Made by a program: the position numbers and the translations under genes. The notes under the pieces are model-generated. The model was given only the letters and a program-made list of their open reading frames with translations, made no database searches and was not told the DNA's origin. A stretch of 64,000 nt of DNA from Adenophora triphylla var. japonica (Eukaryota; Streptophyta; Magnoliopsida; Asterales; Campanulaceae): the NCBI GenBank assembly GCA_022495995.1, contig JAFEMH010006924.1, forward strand, positions 1 to 64,000, written 5' to 3'. Below are positions 53,807-64,000 of the stretch, piece by piece; within the stretch, counting starts at the first letter, position 1, and every line of letters begins with the position of its first letter.

Positions 53807-54129
53807 TGAGATTGAGATTTAGATTTGTACAGCTTATGCACATTTTTTTTTTTTTTTGGATGTAATAATTTAGGATTTTATTTATGTTTGTTTGTTTTTT
53901 TTTTTATGCACTCTCTCTTTTTTTTTTTTTGGAATGTAATAATTTAGGATTTTATTTTATGAATGCAATGCAATATGAATGCAGTGTTGCATGAGCCTTG
54001 GTTTTTTGCAAGGGTGTTTGGTATATGGGTGGTTTGGGGAGGTTTTTGCACGGGTTTCGAGCAACGGGACGGAATATTCCTCTTTTGGTGTAGCGGCTTG
54101 GTATTGCGAGATTTTTTTTGGAAAGCAAT

Positions 54130-54147
54130 CCTATCCGCGCGGATAGG
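54130..54147 (+). promoter_or_regulatory. CCTATCCGCGCGGATAGG palindrome upstream of antisense gene 2
   Basis: Perfect 18-bp palindrome, 123 bp upstream of the ATG at about 54270, the second exact copy in this element. Confidence 0.8.
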
Positions 54148-54269
54148 GGCGCATCGACATTGTCCTTTAATTTTGGTTCGGACACTGGTCTTGCTTTATT
54201 TCAAATTCAAATATCCTCTTCAACCTCCGGTCCAAACTGGCCATTTTCGGGGAGAAAGAGAGAAAAACC

Positions 54270-55740
54270 ATGGAAAACTTTAGAAAAGCTCCATCAAAAT
54301 TGTCCCAAGAGTCCCAAATGTCATTCTTGACAAGTTCGAGGATTGGTCGGGAAATCATGCATGAGAGGAGGTTCTTCTTTGAAGAAAGATACAAGGTGAA
54401 GTGCTTATGGTCTCTCGAGGAATTGATTCGGATTATGAGCTTTTGAGAGCTTCTTCATCATTTTGGGATACTAGAAGGCATGTCTTTTGCCTTTCCTTCA
54501 ACGAGATTGTTCCATTGTCGAAGAATTTCGGGCCTTGCTTGGAGGTCCGGAGGTGGAAGAGATAGCGGTTCCTTTGCCGGAGGGGCTTCTTTTCTTGACA
54601 GATTGTGCGTCCTCCTTCATCTTTCCCGGAGGAAGCGCAAGGTATGATCCGCGGTCCCGATCATTTCGATATTTCCGGTCTTCCCGACAGATTTAGGGGC
54701 CTAGGTTTGGTGGATGATGCCTATTGGGATGCCTTTGCACTTTGTATGTTTGGCACCTGTTCATGGTCTATTCCTTTGGGATTTGCCATCGGTCTTTCTT
54801 TGGATGTTGTCGTTCGGCTGTCGCACAGGCGAGAGATGTCGTTCCTTTGATTACAGGGAGACTTTTCATGCTCTCACGGATTAGCTACCGGAAGGCGGTA
54901 TATGCGCGAGGGCGGCCCGTTCCTCTTGACCACAGTGGGCGATGGAGCGTTTGGGGGTTCTTCGGGAAACCTACGATATGATCGAGCCTTGGACTTTTGC
55001 CGGGAGAGGTGTTGATGTAGATTTTGATGATCGGGGCTCGTGGGAGCGTTGGATGGCGGGTCGCCGGGCTGAAGATATCGAGATGGTCGGTGCCTCGTTG
55101 GCGGGTGGAGACTCGCGAGTGCTTGAGGATGGGTCTCCGTGGTCATGCTTAGGGGCTTTCTCGGTCCGGCTTCTATATTAGGCTTTAGTCTGAGACAGTT
55201 TGGCTTGGAGCGGAGTTCCTTTGGAGGGCTTTGATGATATAGCCACCGGGGTGGTGGCTCTGTTTCTATGGATGATCCCTCGGTGTTTCCATTTCTTTCC
55301 CGAGCATGGAGGTATGATGCCTTTCCTCCTCGGGTCATTCTCGGGCGTCAGAGGCCGGTGTTCTGACCACTTGGTACCTGGATTGGTATGAGAGGCATGC
55401 AGGAGAGACTCGGGTGGCTATTTTGAGACGGCGTGAGGCCATTGTGGGTGCGGAGGACTGGCTGTTTACGAGAGGAGGAGGGCCGAGGCGAGGCCAGCCC
55501 TCGCGACGGGAGCGGAGACGGCGCGGCCGATTATGAGGCTTACGTCGAGACGAGGAGAGGAGGGCTCCTATGCTACCGGCTAGGTTACGGGAGATGAGGG
55601 ATGACGCTAGGGCTACTAAGGCCACGACGGAGGCTGGTTTGATAGACCCTGTCCCTATACGAGCTTGGTAGGAGGAACAGCGACATTTTCTGTTCGAAAA
55701 AGAAGACTCGAAGGGGAAGAAGAGAGGGGAGAGGCCGATG
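54270..55740 (+). pseudogene. Antisense gene 2 of Tat element 2: DUF7745-like, disrupted
   Basis: ATG near 54270 opens 'MENFRKAPSKLSQESQ'. A frame change follows near 54330-54400. The 'WDTRRHVFCLSFNEIV' and 'VEEFRALLGGPEVEEIAVPL' steps correspond to the N-terminal signature seen in gene B of Tat element 1. Further pieces are 'RFRGLGLVDDAYWDAFALC' and, near 55380, an Arg-rich C-terminus. Many frameshifts prevent a product. It ends about 250 bp before the conserved block at 55986. The domain name is assigned by eye and is tentative. Confidence 0.5.
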
Positions 55741-55985
55741 CGAGTGGCTTGGAGTGACTACGAGGTTTCAGTATCCCTTTCTTGTCATGGCGGACACATT
55801 AGTTTGATTATGTATCTTAGTTTTCCTTTAGCGAGGTTGCCGGTTGTAGGAATGAATCGGGCTTAGACTCATCAAAGAGCTTTTAACTTGTAATGAATAT
55901 TTGAATTGCTTTAGAGTTTTTCGAGACAGCTTTCATGGTACGATCAATTGTATTGATGCCAAAGTATGGCTTTTATTTGTGCTTT

Positions 55986-56048
55986 AGACCGAACCGTTTC
56001 ATTTGCCTACGTTCCCCTCATTTTGAGGAGCTCGGGTCTTCGTAGTTC
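55986..56048. other. Conserved GCCTACGT...CGTAGTTC block, copy 5
   Basis: 'agaccgaaccg', 'gcctacgttcc' and 'cgtagttc', in the same place relative to the genes as copy 2 of Tat element 1: beyond the DUF7745-like gene and before the end of pol. Confidence 0.75.
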
Positions 56049-56059
56049 AACTGGTGAAC

Positions 56060-56182
56060 TCTTTTTTTTTTTTTTTTGTTTTTTTTTTTTTTTTTTTTTT
56101 TTGTTTTTTTTTTTTTTGTTTTTTTTTTGTATTACTTTTTGTTTTTTTTTTTTGTTTTTTTTTTTGTTGTTTTTTTTTTTGG
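56060..56182. repeat. Poly-T with periodic G (T9-17 G) tract
   Basis: About 120 nt of T runs separated by single G or GT. It lies at the 3' end of pol; a shorter counterpart (T18) is at 41596-41614 in Tat element 1. The long Phe-rich plus-strand reading frames here are artefacts. Confidence 0.9.
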
Positions 56183-56279
56183 TGCAACCCTGTTTTTTAC
56201 CTAGGTCGCCCTTCTCGGGTTTTCAACCTAGTTGGGTATTACTCTTTTAGCACTTTTCCTTCTTTCTTCTTTTTTTGTT

Positions 56280-57110
56280 TTACGCGTAGTATCTGCGCAG
56301 CTTGTCACCATTTACTGGGTGTACAAAGGGATTCCCGTCGAGGTGCGCAAGTTGCATGGCTCCTCAGGAGAAGATCTTACGGACGACATATGGCCCGACC
56401 ATACGGGCTCCCATTTGCCGAGGGGTTGATACGGGTGGGGGCTTTTCTTTTAAACGAGATCCCCTTCTCGGATTTCCCGATGCTTTACTTTCTTGTCGAA
56501 GGCTCTAGCCATTCTTCCTTGGTAGGCTCGGATGTGTTCCATGGCCTTCAATCGGCGTTCGTCTAGTAGGGCCAATTCGTCATGGCGACTGCGGAGCCAT
56601 TCGACCTCGTTGATACGGCTTTCCGGCGGTATACGGAGCGAGGTATTTCCGGCTCGATTGGGAGTACGGCTTCCATTCCGTATGTGAGGAGCAAAGGTGT
56701 TTCCCCGGTTGCCGTTCGGCGATGTTACGCAGCCCCCGAGTGCAGTGTAACTTCTCGGGCCAATCTACGCCTTGGACGGCCATTTTCGGATGATATTTTC
56801 CCGAGTCTTGTTTCTTTGCCTCGACGGCTCCGTTGGTTTGGGGCTGTAGGGAGATGACTTGTGACGGGTTATTCGGAATTCCGCCGGCAATTTTCACATT
56901 CCCCTTGAAGTGGGATCCATTATACGAGATGATTTGGTGGCAACCCGTATCTGCACATGATGTTTTCTTTGATGAAGAGGGCAACTTTCTTTGAATTGAG
57001 GATTTTGTAGGACTTTGCGAGCATCCTTTTCGATTCCTTCGAAGAAATCACAATCTGCGTCTCTTTAGGCTCTTCGAGTTCCCAAATTCACACTCGTCAA
57101 AATCTCTTCG
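56280..57110 (-). pseudogene. RT stump joined to integrase (internal deletion), Tat element 2
   Basis: From about 57110 leftwards the minus strand reads 'SVNLGT' and, after a frame change, 'EEPKETQIVISSKESKRML', the start of a Tat reverse transcriptase. Within about 40 codons it passes to integrase: 'FIKENIMCRYGLPP', 'NGSHFKGN', 'TPFALAYGMEAVLP' (frame-shifted) and the C-terminus 'GPYVVRKIF', 'HPVNGDKLRRYYA', stop at 56280. Most of RT, all of RNase H and the first half of integrase are absent, so over 1 kb of coding sequence was deleted. The element can only move with help from others. Confidence 0.75.
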
Positions 57111-58300
57111 GCGGCTTGGGCTCGATTTTCCTCTTTAGGACAACTTTGCTTAAAGATTTTTTTGTTGTTTGATTTTTTTTGTTTAATGTGTACGCTTCTT
57201 TATCTAATGAATTATTATTAAATTTTTTTTTATTAATTAATTCATCATTAGTTAAAGTGGCAATCAAGGATACTCGAAAGGTTCGTCATTTCATTGAAAA
57301 CGAAAGGGGATACGGTGCTTGCTACGGACTCGTAGTCTTCGGGCGTAAGGCCGTCGGACGACCCTAGAGACTCGATCTTAACGAGAGAAGGCTGGGAGGA
57401 CTTGTCCTAGATTGACCTGAGGACGGGGGACCAATCCAAGCTTGGTGATCATTTCCTCCTTGGTCGCGGACGGGCTGAGAGAGTTTCCCAATTCTTTAGC
57501 GGCATATTTGTTGGTGGCCTCATGACTCGGGAAGCTTGTCTTTGTTTTTGTTTTCCTTTCTCAATTGCCGCTATCATCTTTTGGACCGAGCCGAGATCAA
57601 TCGGGTCGGCACCTGGACTTCTTCTTCGAACAATTCTTTGCATAACCGAGACCATCCCAATCATCGAGGAAATTCCGTGGCCTTAGCTTTTGGCCTTTGT
57701 CGGTTCGAATTCGGAGTTTCGGATCTTCTGGGCGGTAGGAATAGTGGTTGTGAGCTTCTCGGCTGTTCCACCGGAGTCGAGCACGCCTACGAAGGTATAC
57801 TCGCTCTTCGTAGCGGTGGTAGCCCCGGGTATCTTGGGTAGGTCCGGGAACATTCTACGGACCGGGTTAGCCTTGGTTCCTACGAACTTGTTGAGGTTAT
57901 CTTGTAGCTTTAGCCATCTGCCGTAGGAGTGGGCTCTGTGATGTTTCTGGTTGTGTGGGACCCTTTACAAAGTAGTCGGCCAAATTAGGCGAAGGGGAGA
58001 GATTTAGGGTTGTCGGCCAGGACCTTTCTGTGGCGGCTTCAAATCTTTTTCCCTTTGCGGTGTCATTGGGAGGCCTCGTATCCCGGTAGTGGCGAGTATT
58101 ACGTCCTTTCACCTCGATGAGTTTGTGAGTTCCTTGTTGGTGCTTCCCCAGGCCAGAGGCCGGGTAGATAGCTCATTTTTCTCATCATTTTCAAGACCGG
58201 TGGGATTTTATCCCGAGTGGCCAAAGTCGGATCTATGTTGCACACTTGGGCCTTGGGAGGCTCGGCCAGTGAAGCCGTTAGCATGTGACCTTCCTCGTCA
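57110..58300 (-). pseudogene. Protease-RT spacer region, Tat element 2
   Basis: Minus-strand pieces such as 'KMMRKMSYLPGLWPGE' near 58190 and Lys/Arg-rich stretches to 57450 fit the poorly conserved linker between protease and RT in Tat polyproteins. Frames change often, and no catalytic motif is expected or seen. Confidence 0.5.
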
Positions 58301-58379
58301 TGTTTGATTTCCGAGAATAGGTATTCCGCCGTATCTGTGCCTTCTAAAGTGACTAAATCTCAGTAAATGGTCGTCGGAT

Positions 58380-58720
58380 CCCCATTCGAGGCAATTTCAC
58401 ACCTTTGGTGGAGGCTTGAGGCGACCCCTTTGACTTGGTGCGGCCAAGGTCTTCCCAGCCGGGGCATTGAAAGTAATCGGGATGTCGATAACCTGGAATT
58501 CCACAGGTATCAATTTACGTCCAAACCCGAGAGGTCTAAAGTAGCAACTCAGGGGCTTTGCTCGGGATGTTGAGTCGTAAGCTTTATTTGTGAGAGAAGA
58601 AGGCTTCAAGTACGTAGTCTTGATATCAAGCAAGCTCATGATCTTTCTTAGGAAGAATGTTCATTCCGGACCCATTGTCCACCAGGACCCGAGGAGCGTC
58701 GTTCATCAGTGGGGTGTGAT
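58380..58720 (-). pseudogene. Retropepsin domain, Tat element 2
   Basis: Near 58700 the minus strand reads 'MNDAPRVLVDNGSGMNILP', in which V-D-N-G-S is the Tat-type aspartic protease active site. Further on are 'FGRKLIPVEFQVIDIPITF' and, after a frameshift near 58470, 'GRPWPHQVKGVASSLHQ', the conserved G-R-P-W flap end. It cleaves the gag-pol polyprotein. At least one frameshift is present. Confidence 0.8.
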
Positions 58721-60370
58721 GAAGAGAGGCTCATTATGATCGGCCCCAAATTGAGGGAGGTCGAGATGCGTGAAAGTGATTATGTTCCCGTAGTGGATGT
58801 TTCCAATCATTGTACCACATCATCGGGAGTAGCATCAATAGGCACGAGAGTGCGAGCCGGGCTTTCTTCCGGCTTCGGCTTATGGGGATAGGACGAAGTG
58901 AGTAGAGACCGAGAGGAAATGTTGGCTGTGTTTGCTTCAAGCTGGTGAGCACGGGATCCTCTTTTCGGGTGCAGGTTTGTTTGTCTTAGCGTAGGGCGGC
59001 GATCTTCTTTTGGTGCTTGATACGTGGCCTTCTTATACGCCTTGGGATTTCCTTGGAAGATGCGCCGGATCGGGTCAACAGTTAACTTCCTCATCGATCG
59101 TCTCTTGGTGGATTTCTTCAATCTTTGCTAGGGTCGATGGGGAGCCCTTTTGGCTATTGGCCATTGGTTACGACGGAGTCTAGTGACGATGAGGGCTGCT
59201 CTTGGCTCCTTCTGGCGGCCCTTATAAGCGCTTCCCAAGTCACGAGCTTTTGGGTTTGGGGTTGTGTTGTTGCCCCTTGGATGGCCCACGAGCTAGGGCG
59301 TCCTCAGATTCACTCTCATGGCCGGCCTTGCTCATAGTTATCATGCAACAAGAGTCGCTATTGTCGGGACTCGGCGGCTTTTCGATTTCATCCCTTGGAT
59401 AGTGCGGCCATTCGATTCCCTTACGTAATACTCGGAGTTGGAGATGATTATAGCGTTACGTGTGGGAGGCGCATCCGGTATCATGCCGGTTTCTAGGACT
59501 TCTACGAAAGGCGACATACATTCGGGGAAGGTGACCTCTTCTTGGGTAACCACGACAAGGAGTGTTACTTTGTTACAGGGTGGATTTGATCTAACCATGG
59601 TTATCTTCTCATTTGGGCGGATGGGAGTTAATTTTCCTCTTTCGATCGGATCTTCGACTATCGGCTGGATCGGACACACGAAAACCCTTTCCCCCAAGCA
59701 TGGTAGGCGGTGTTGAATTCTAAGACATCCACGTGCTCGAGATCCATGAAACTTCATGGCCTTCGTGTCCTCGGTCTCGTATTCGTCTTAGAAGTTTCTT
59801 CGTCGTCGCTTCTTGATAACCGGCCATTGTGCACAGCTCCCGTGGGCTCATTTACGGCATGATTGTTCCAGTTGTTTCGGATCGGGGCCTCGGTTGACTC
59901 TTCACTCTCGTCGTCATCATCATCATCATTGTCATCGGAATCTTCTTCCCATTACTACGGGATTTCGGGTGAGAGGAACGTTGATCAAACCCGTTGGGGA
60001 ATATGGGTGCGTGCGGCCGCAAAATTGTCATATGTTCCCATTCCGGAAGTGGCAATTGTGACTCGGCTTCTCCTCCCGAAATTGCGGGGAAGAGTGAGAG
60101 GGGTGGCACGTATTTGACACCGGGTAGGATATAGAAGGAATCCTCCTCTTAGATTCTTCACTTGTTCTCGGGATCATATTCGGGCTCTCCCAAAGCCAAT
60201 TTGCGAAGTGTACTAGCTCCGGATGCTCTTCGGCCTCTTTCTTTGATAAGCCCCGTCTGAGCGCCGCCGGAAGCTTTCTTGTTCGATTCTTCTCGATTGT
60301 TCTAACCATCTTGTGTAAATGGTCCTCTCATATTTTGAGCGGAACAACCCCGGTTCTTCGGTATCGGCCT
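58720..60370 (-). pseudogene. gag-protease connecting region, Tat element 2
   Basis: Minus-strand coding-like blocks, notably 59757-59341 ('VEDPIERGKLTPIRPNEKIT', 'TRNAIIISNSEYYVRESNGR'), which fit the segment between gag and protease in Tat polyproteins. An acidic run encoded near 59900-59945 (GAT/TCA triplets) is a short microsatellite. There are many frame changes. Confidence 0.55.
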
Positions 60371-62475
60371 TCCCTTCATCCGAGAAATAGCGGGCCTCGT
60401 ATTCTTGCAAGGAGTCTCGACATGAGACCAAGATGGGTTGATTCGTTCGATATCCTCAAGGGTGAGGGAATCCATTCGGGATCCTCGACGAGGTTGGCCA
60501 CGGGTATTTGGGGACCTTCATCGGCATCTTCATGGTCATGCGAAGATTCTCCGCATTCAATCATATTCACACGATTATGGTTCCTTGGCGAGAGGATTTT
60601 TGGCGTGTTAGGCCCTTCGGGGCCTTCCAACTTTCCTTGCTCTATTAGCCCTGGATTGCCTTTTCGAGTAAAGCGGTTGTCGATCGGATGTCCGTGAGCT
60701 TGATGAAAAGCACAATACTTTGTAGTATCCACGGGAGCATTCGGATTACGGGTTGGAAATTCTCAGGCCGCAGCAAGCCTTCTTTCACCGATCCCCTAAA
60801 GATGTCATTCGGGGGCATTCCAAAGTTTTCGAGATTTATGACCCGCGGTTTGGGCTCATTTGGTTTCTGGGAGCAAAAGGAGTCGTGTTATTACATTCTG
60901 TCCCGCATAGTTAATCATCTCTTTGCCTTTAGCGAGGAGCGAGGGCGGTGTTTGCGGGAGGAGCCCGATATACGTAGGCGAGTGCGGCGGCCGGTTGCGG
61001 TGTAGGCCTTTTCAAACTTAGGCTGCGAGAGTTAACCGTGGCCCGTAAGTCGAGTATGGGAAGTGAGCGAGGAGGCTCTCGAGATGTGGTTTCAAGCATG
61101 GCGGAAGATGTCCAGTTGTTCCTCTTCGGAAGGAGGGATGGCCATTTCAGAGTTTCGAGATTCCACCGCTTGTAGAAGTCCCCAACATTCTCATCGGGGC
61201 TGACTGCTTATTGTTGTTTGTAGGTCAACCCTATTTGTTTCCCATTCCAAGTTGGCCTTATATTTTTACGTGAAGGCATTGGTAATCTGGTCCCATGTAG
61301 CCACGGCCGGGTTTCAAACGGAAGAACCACTTTAAGGCCTTTGGACTTGAGGATAGGCGAAATAGTCGGCCAGCTGGCGATTGGTACATCCTTTGGCTTT
61401 CATTGCCGGGGTATATGTGTCCAAATGGGTTTTGGACATGCGGTCCCATCAAAGAGATCCAGATTAGGCATCACGAATTTGTGGGGCGAGAGGAACAATG
61501 GAGTCGGGTGCAGTAGGCGGAAGGCGGACTTCTTGGCGATCGGTTCGGCGATACGCGCTTTCATTTCCTTGTGTTGTTCCATGAACCGGGCCGGATGAGG
61601 GTCTTGTGGTGGAACCATGGCATTCAAGCTAGTGGGTGAGCTAGAGAGGAGCTACCAGCGGAGCGGAGTGGAGGAGGCGGCCGATCCGGGGACGTAGGTG
61701 AAAACTTGTCACAGGGGTGAGTTACCACAGGGAGCATGAGTAGGAGCACTGAGCAAAAGGATAGAACCTTGCGGCTTCTTTGTTGATTTTCAAGCGGCAA
61801 AGTAGGTGGGGGCAGCCCGATGTGGCCAGGATAACTTGGATTTCAGTGGGGCCGTAAGTAGGCTTGAGTGCGAGGCTTGTCCGGATTGTTGAATTGCATG
61901 GGTTGCTTGTGGTGAAGGTGTGTAACCGGGGAATGCTGCGGTCTGGTGATTCGGATGACACGGGATGGAGGCTTGGTAACCCATAGAAGTCGCAGTGAGG
62001 AATGGATTTGTGTGAGGAGCTTGGTGAACTAATGCTTGTTACGAGGAGGGGCTCTGGCGGCCCCGAGAACCAAGTTGTGGCGGCATTCGAGCTGTAGGTA
62101 TTCTTTGTGAAGGTCGGATTGATCGGTTCCGAGCGAGGAGGGATCCCGATTAGGCTGTGGCATTCGAGATAGCCCAAACCATGAGAAGACATTCCGTGCT
62201 TGATTTTGCCCCATTTGATTTGTGCCGTCGGGCTGCATGGATCCGGTGGTGCGTGGTTGGGGAGGCTGGTGACCCGAAAATCGAGGAGCATGGGTTACGG
62301 TAGTGGCACCATAGGAGGTGGGTGGCGGCATCTGGTGTAATCGGGCGGCGAGAGTGGGGTTGGCATCCTCGTCTTCTTCCACGGTGAAGGTGCCATGCGG
62401 GATTGAGGCGACGGCCGGACCGTGACTCTTAATAGCCTCCATAAAAATTTGTTTGTGCTTCTGTCGTAACCTCAT
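60370..62475 (-). pseudogene. gag of Tat element 2
   Basis: Starts at Met 62475 ('MRLRQKHKQIFMEAIKS'), with a Pro/Gln-rich N-terminal part to about 62030. The capsid region near 61530-61250 has 'SPHKFVMPNLDLFDGTA' and, after frameshifts, 'TWDQITNAF'. Near 60732 is 'KYCAFHQAHGHPIDN', the His/Cys motif typical of Tat gag proteins. It would form the virus-like particle core. Multiple frameshifts (about 61460, 61330 and 60900) interrupt it, but the order of blocks is complete. Confidence 0.8.
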
Positions 62476-62479
62476 ACGT

Positions 62480-64000
62480 TACGCTAGCGATTCCCTTTGT
62501 TGCTCTGTACGAGGGTCCGGGAGGCGGAGTGACGTTATCCCCATCATTACCGGGCGATGCGGACATTACGAAACCGGAGTCGGAACAAGCGGTGAAGGCG
62601 ACGATGCGCTTGACTCTTCCCAGCGATCAAACGGTGACCCGGTGCCGAAACCAAGCTTTGTGCGGAGGCTGCGGGGAAAGGACATGAAGGTTCGGATGTG
62701 CAGGAATGGAAGGAGGGTAGGTGTTTGGGCTTTAGGCTCATGCAACATGCGATTATTTGTTCACGTTTACTTAAAACATGTTTTATTAACCTAATCGGTT
62801 GGAAAAGATTGCTCTTCTTTTTCGCAAACTACTCGATTCTGGATCGGTGGGCCCGTCACTACGTCTATAAGCCCCTCGTATTCCACTGTATTTCGACCTC
62901 CCGGGGTGGGACGGCCCGGGCGAGGTCTATAGGGCAAGCGGGTCCCACCGGCCGAAAGAAAAACGATCCTAAAAGTCGGCGGGTAATCGAGTCTTAACGA
63001 GCATTCGATGTAAATTACGGACAAGGCGCGTCAAAAGTCAAGATCATGTCCAGGGGCTCGACGAAAAGTCGGCATGATTTGGGTGATAAGCGTCCACAAT
63101 TGATCTTGACTTGTCGTCGGTTAAGCCGTAATTAGGCATGGAATATTCATTAATCCTTGATGACTCGGTGTCAATCTTTGGGAGTCGGTGTATAATTTGT
63201 GCCGGTCGAGCCGAAGTCAAGGCGCGGTCAATATCTTGGTCAAAGTCTGCGGCGGAAAACCGGCGAGAACTTCGGCGATAAGGGTCCCGAAAGATATTGA
63301 GTCGGTATGCCGACAAAGGCTTGAAAGGAAAGGTCTATACACGGACGGGGCATGACACGGACCGGACTAAAAACCAACCGGGTCTCGGACAAAGTGTGTC
63401 ACGGACAAGTGCATGGTCGACACGAGGCTCCGTAGGATGTTTGGGTAGTCTGTGCTCATCCGAGAGGCGTAATAAGACCAAACGGACCGCGACAAGGATT
63501 TCCCGGGTTAAGGGACGTAGTGTGCGGTGTACGGTCACGTGCGCGTAGTGTGCAAGCGATCTATATTCTTTTACGAGTAAAATAGAGATTTTTTTATGTG
63601 TCTTAAAAATATGATGCATGATTTTTTTTGGAAATTTTCTTCTTTTTTTTTTGAAAATCTCTTTTTTTTTTTTGAAAATTTTTTTTTGAAATTTTTAATG
63701 AGCACATAAGCACGAAAATTCCGACGAGTTAGGGACATTATTCCGACAGTCAAAATTTTGACTTTCTCGAGGCGGCCAAAACAAACATGAAAAGCTGTGC
63801 AAAAATCAACACACACACAAAAATGATTTTCAAAGCGGGACGGAAGCTTGACCCTCAAAAGCTTTTTTTTTTTTTAAAACGGTGATACCGGTACGTGGGA
63901 TTGTTAGACCACAATTTATCCCCGACTCGTGTTAGGAGGCGATAACGGGAAATTTAGTGGTTTCCACCAATATACCAAATACCATTTTTTTTAAAAAAAG
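62480..64000. other. Upstream region of Tat element 2 gag; no gene seen
   Basis: About 1.5 kb of GC-balanced DNA, then AT-rich T-tracts from 63590. The interior near 63000-63330 has repeated 'gtcggcg', 'tcttgac' and 'gtgtcaatct' steps. On the minus strand 63850-63770 reads 'gagggtcaa' and 'gaaaatcatttttgtgtgtg', similar to plus-strand 47120-47270 in the left LTR zone. It could be the element's leader, an LTR, or the start of yet another Tat element. The boundary is undetermined. Confidence 0.4.

Larger units (their letters stand above)
47033..64000 (-). mobile_element. Ty3 Tat/Ogre-type retrotransposon 2 (at least 17 kb; right end outside or unclear)
   Basis: Begins TGTGATGATGTG exactly where the Del RT frame breaks, with 'cggagtcgccacg' about 65 bp inside, as in Tat element 1. 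On the minus strand are gag (62475 to about 60370), protease (about 58720-58380), a stump of RT (about 57100) and integrase C-terminus (56984-56280). On the plus strand are antisense genes 1 (50901-53806) and 2 (54270-55740). Two tandem-repeat arrays lie in the left part. It contains the same module order as Tat element 1 but differs in sequence, so it is a separate family of the same lineage. The right-hand LTR could not be delimited. Confidence 0.75.

Noticed and set aside
55966..56250. Phe-rich membrane-protein-like frame
   Set aside because: A poly-T tract with single G interruptions; not a signal or transmembrane gene.

Overview
This window looks like nuclear DNA from a eudicot plant. 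The evidence is spliceosomal introns with GT/AG borders, F-box/DUF295 genes, a ribosomal protein S6 promoter fragment with plant Site II and telo-box motifs, Stowaway MITEs (CTCCCTCCGTCCC ends), and large Mutator-like, Helitron and Ty3 elements. I cannot name the species. Only one gene (F-box, 9334-10470, minus) reads as intact; nearly everything else is a gene relic or a decayed transposon. Many frameshifts sit in otherwise well-preserved domains, so some could be assembly errors.

Layout. (1) 1-13600: AT-rich gene-relic zone with a DUF295 pseudogene, dispersed-repeat copies, TA microsatellites, Stowaway MITEs, the intact F-box gene, the 5' end of an RPS6 gene, and a broken chimeric copy of the F-box gene. 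(2) 13620-21943: a complete 8.3-kb Mutator-like element (MULE) with about 62-bp terminal inverted repeats and a 9-bp target-site duplication. It carries a plant-mobile-domain (PMD) gene on the plus strand and a FAR1/MULE transposase plus OTU-protease region on the minus strand. Every non-coding compartment of it holds arrays of an 18-bp dyad, TCGTRT-N6-AYACGA. (3) 22085-23440: a broken kelch-like gene. (4) 24895-33636: an 8.7-kb Helitron with a decayed Rep/helicase gene, inserted in a dispersed repeat whose two halves still flank it. (5) About 34750-42803: the 3' half of a Ty3 Tat/Ogre-type retrotransposon. Pol runs on the minus strand, and two antisense genes lie on the plus strand (one with PMD, one resembling the uncharacterised DUF7745 type). 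(6) 42804-47032: a Tekay/Del-like Ty3 element (LTR, primer site, gag, protease, start of RT) inserted in the integrase gene of (5). (7) 47033 to the window end: a second, larger Tat/Ogre-type element that interrupts (6), again with minus-strand gag-protease-integrase and plus-strand antisense PMD and DUF7745-like genes. It has lost most of RT, all of RNase H and part of integrase.

Two observations stand out. First, the MULE contains about 35 dyads with an almost invariant 6-bp spacer whose sequence varies, in six arrays placed in introns, between the convergent genes, and just inside one terminal repeat. Second, each Tat element has its own CG-rich palindrome (TATCTCGC-GCGAGATA type in one, CCTATCCGCGCGGATAGG in the other). 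Copies lie both upstream of the LTR TATA box and upstream of the antisense genes, which suggests shared control of sense and antisense promoters.
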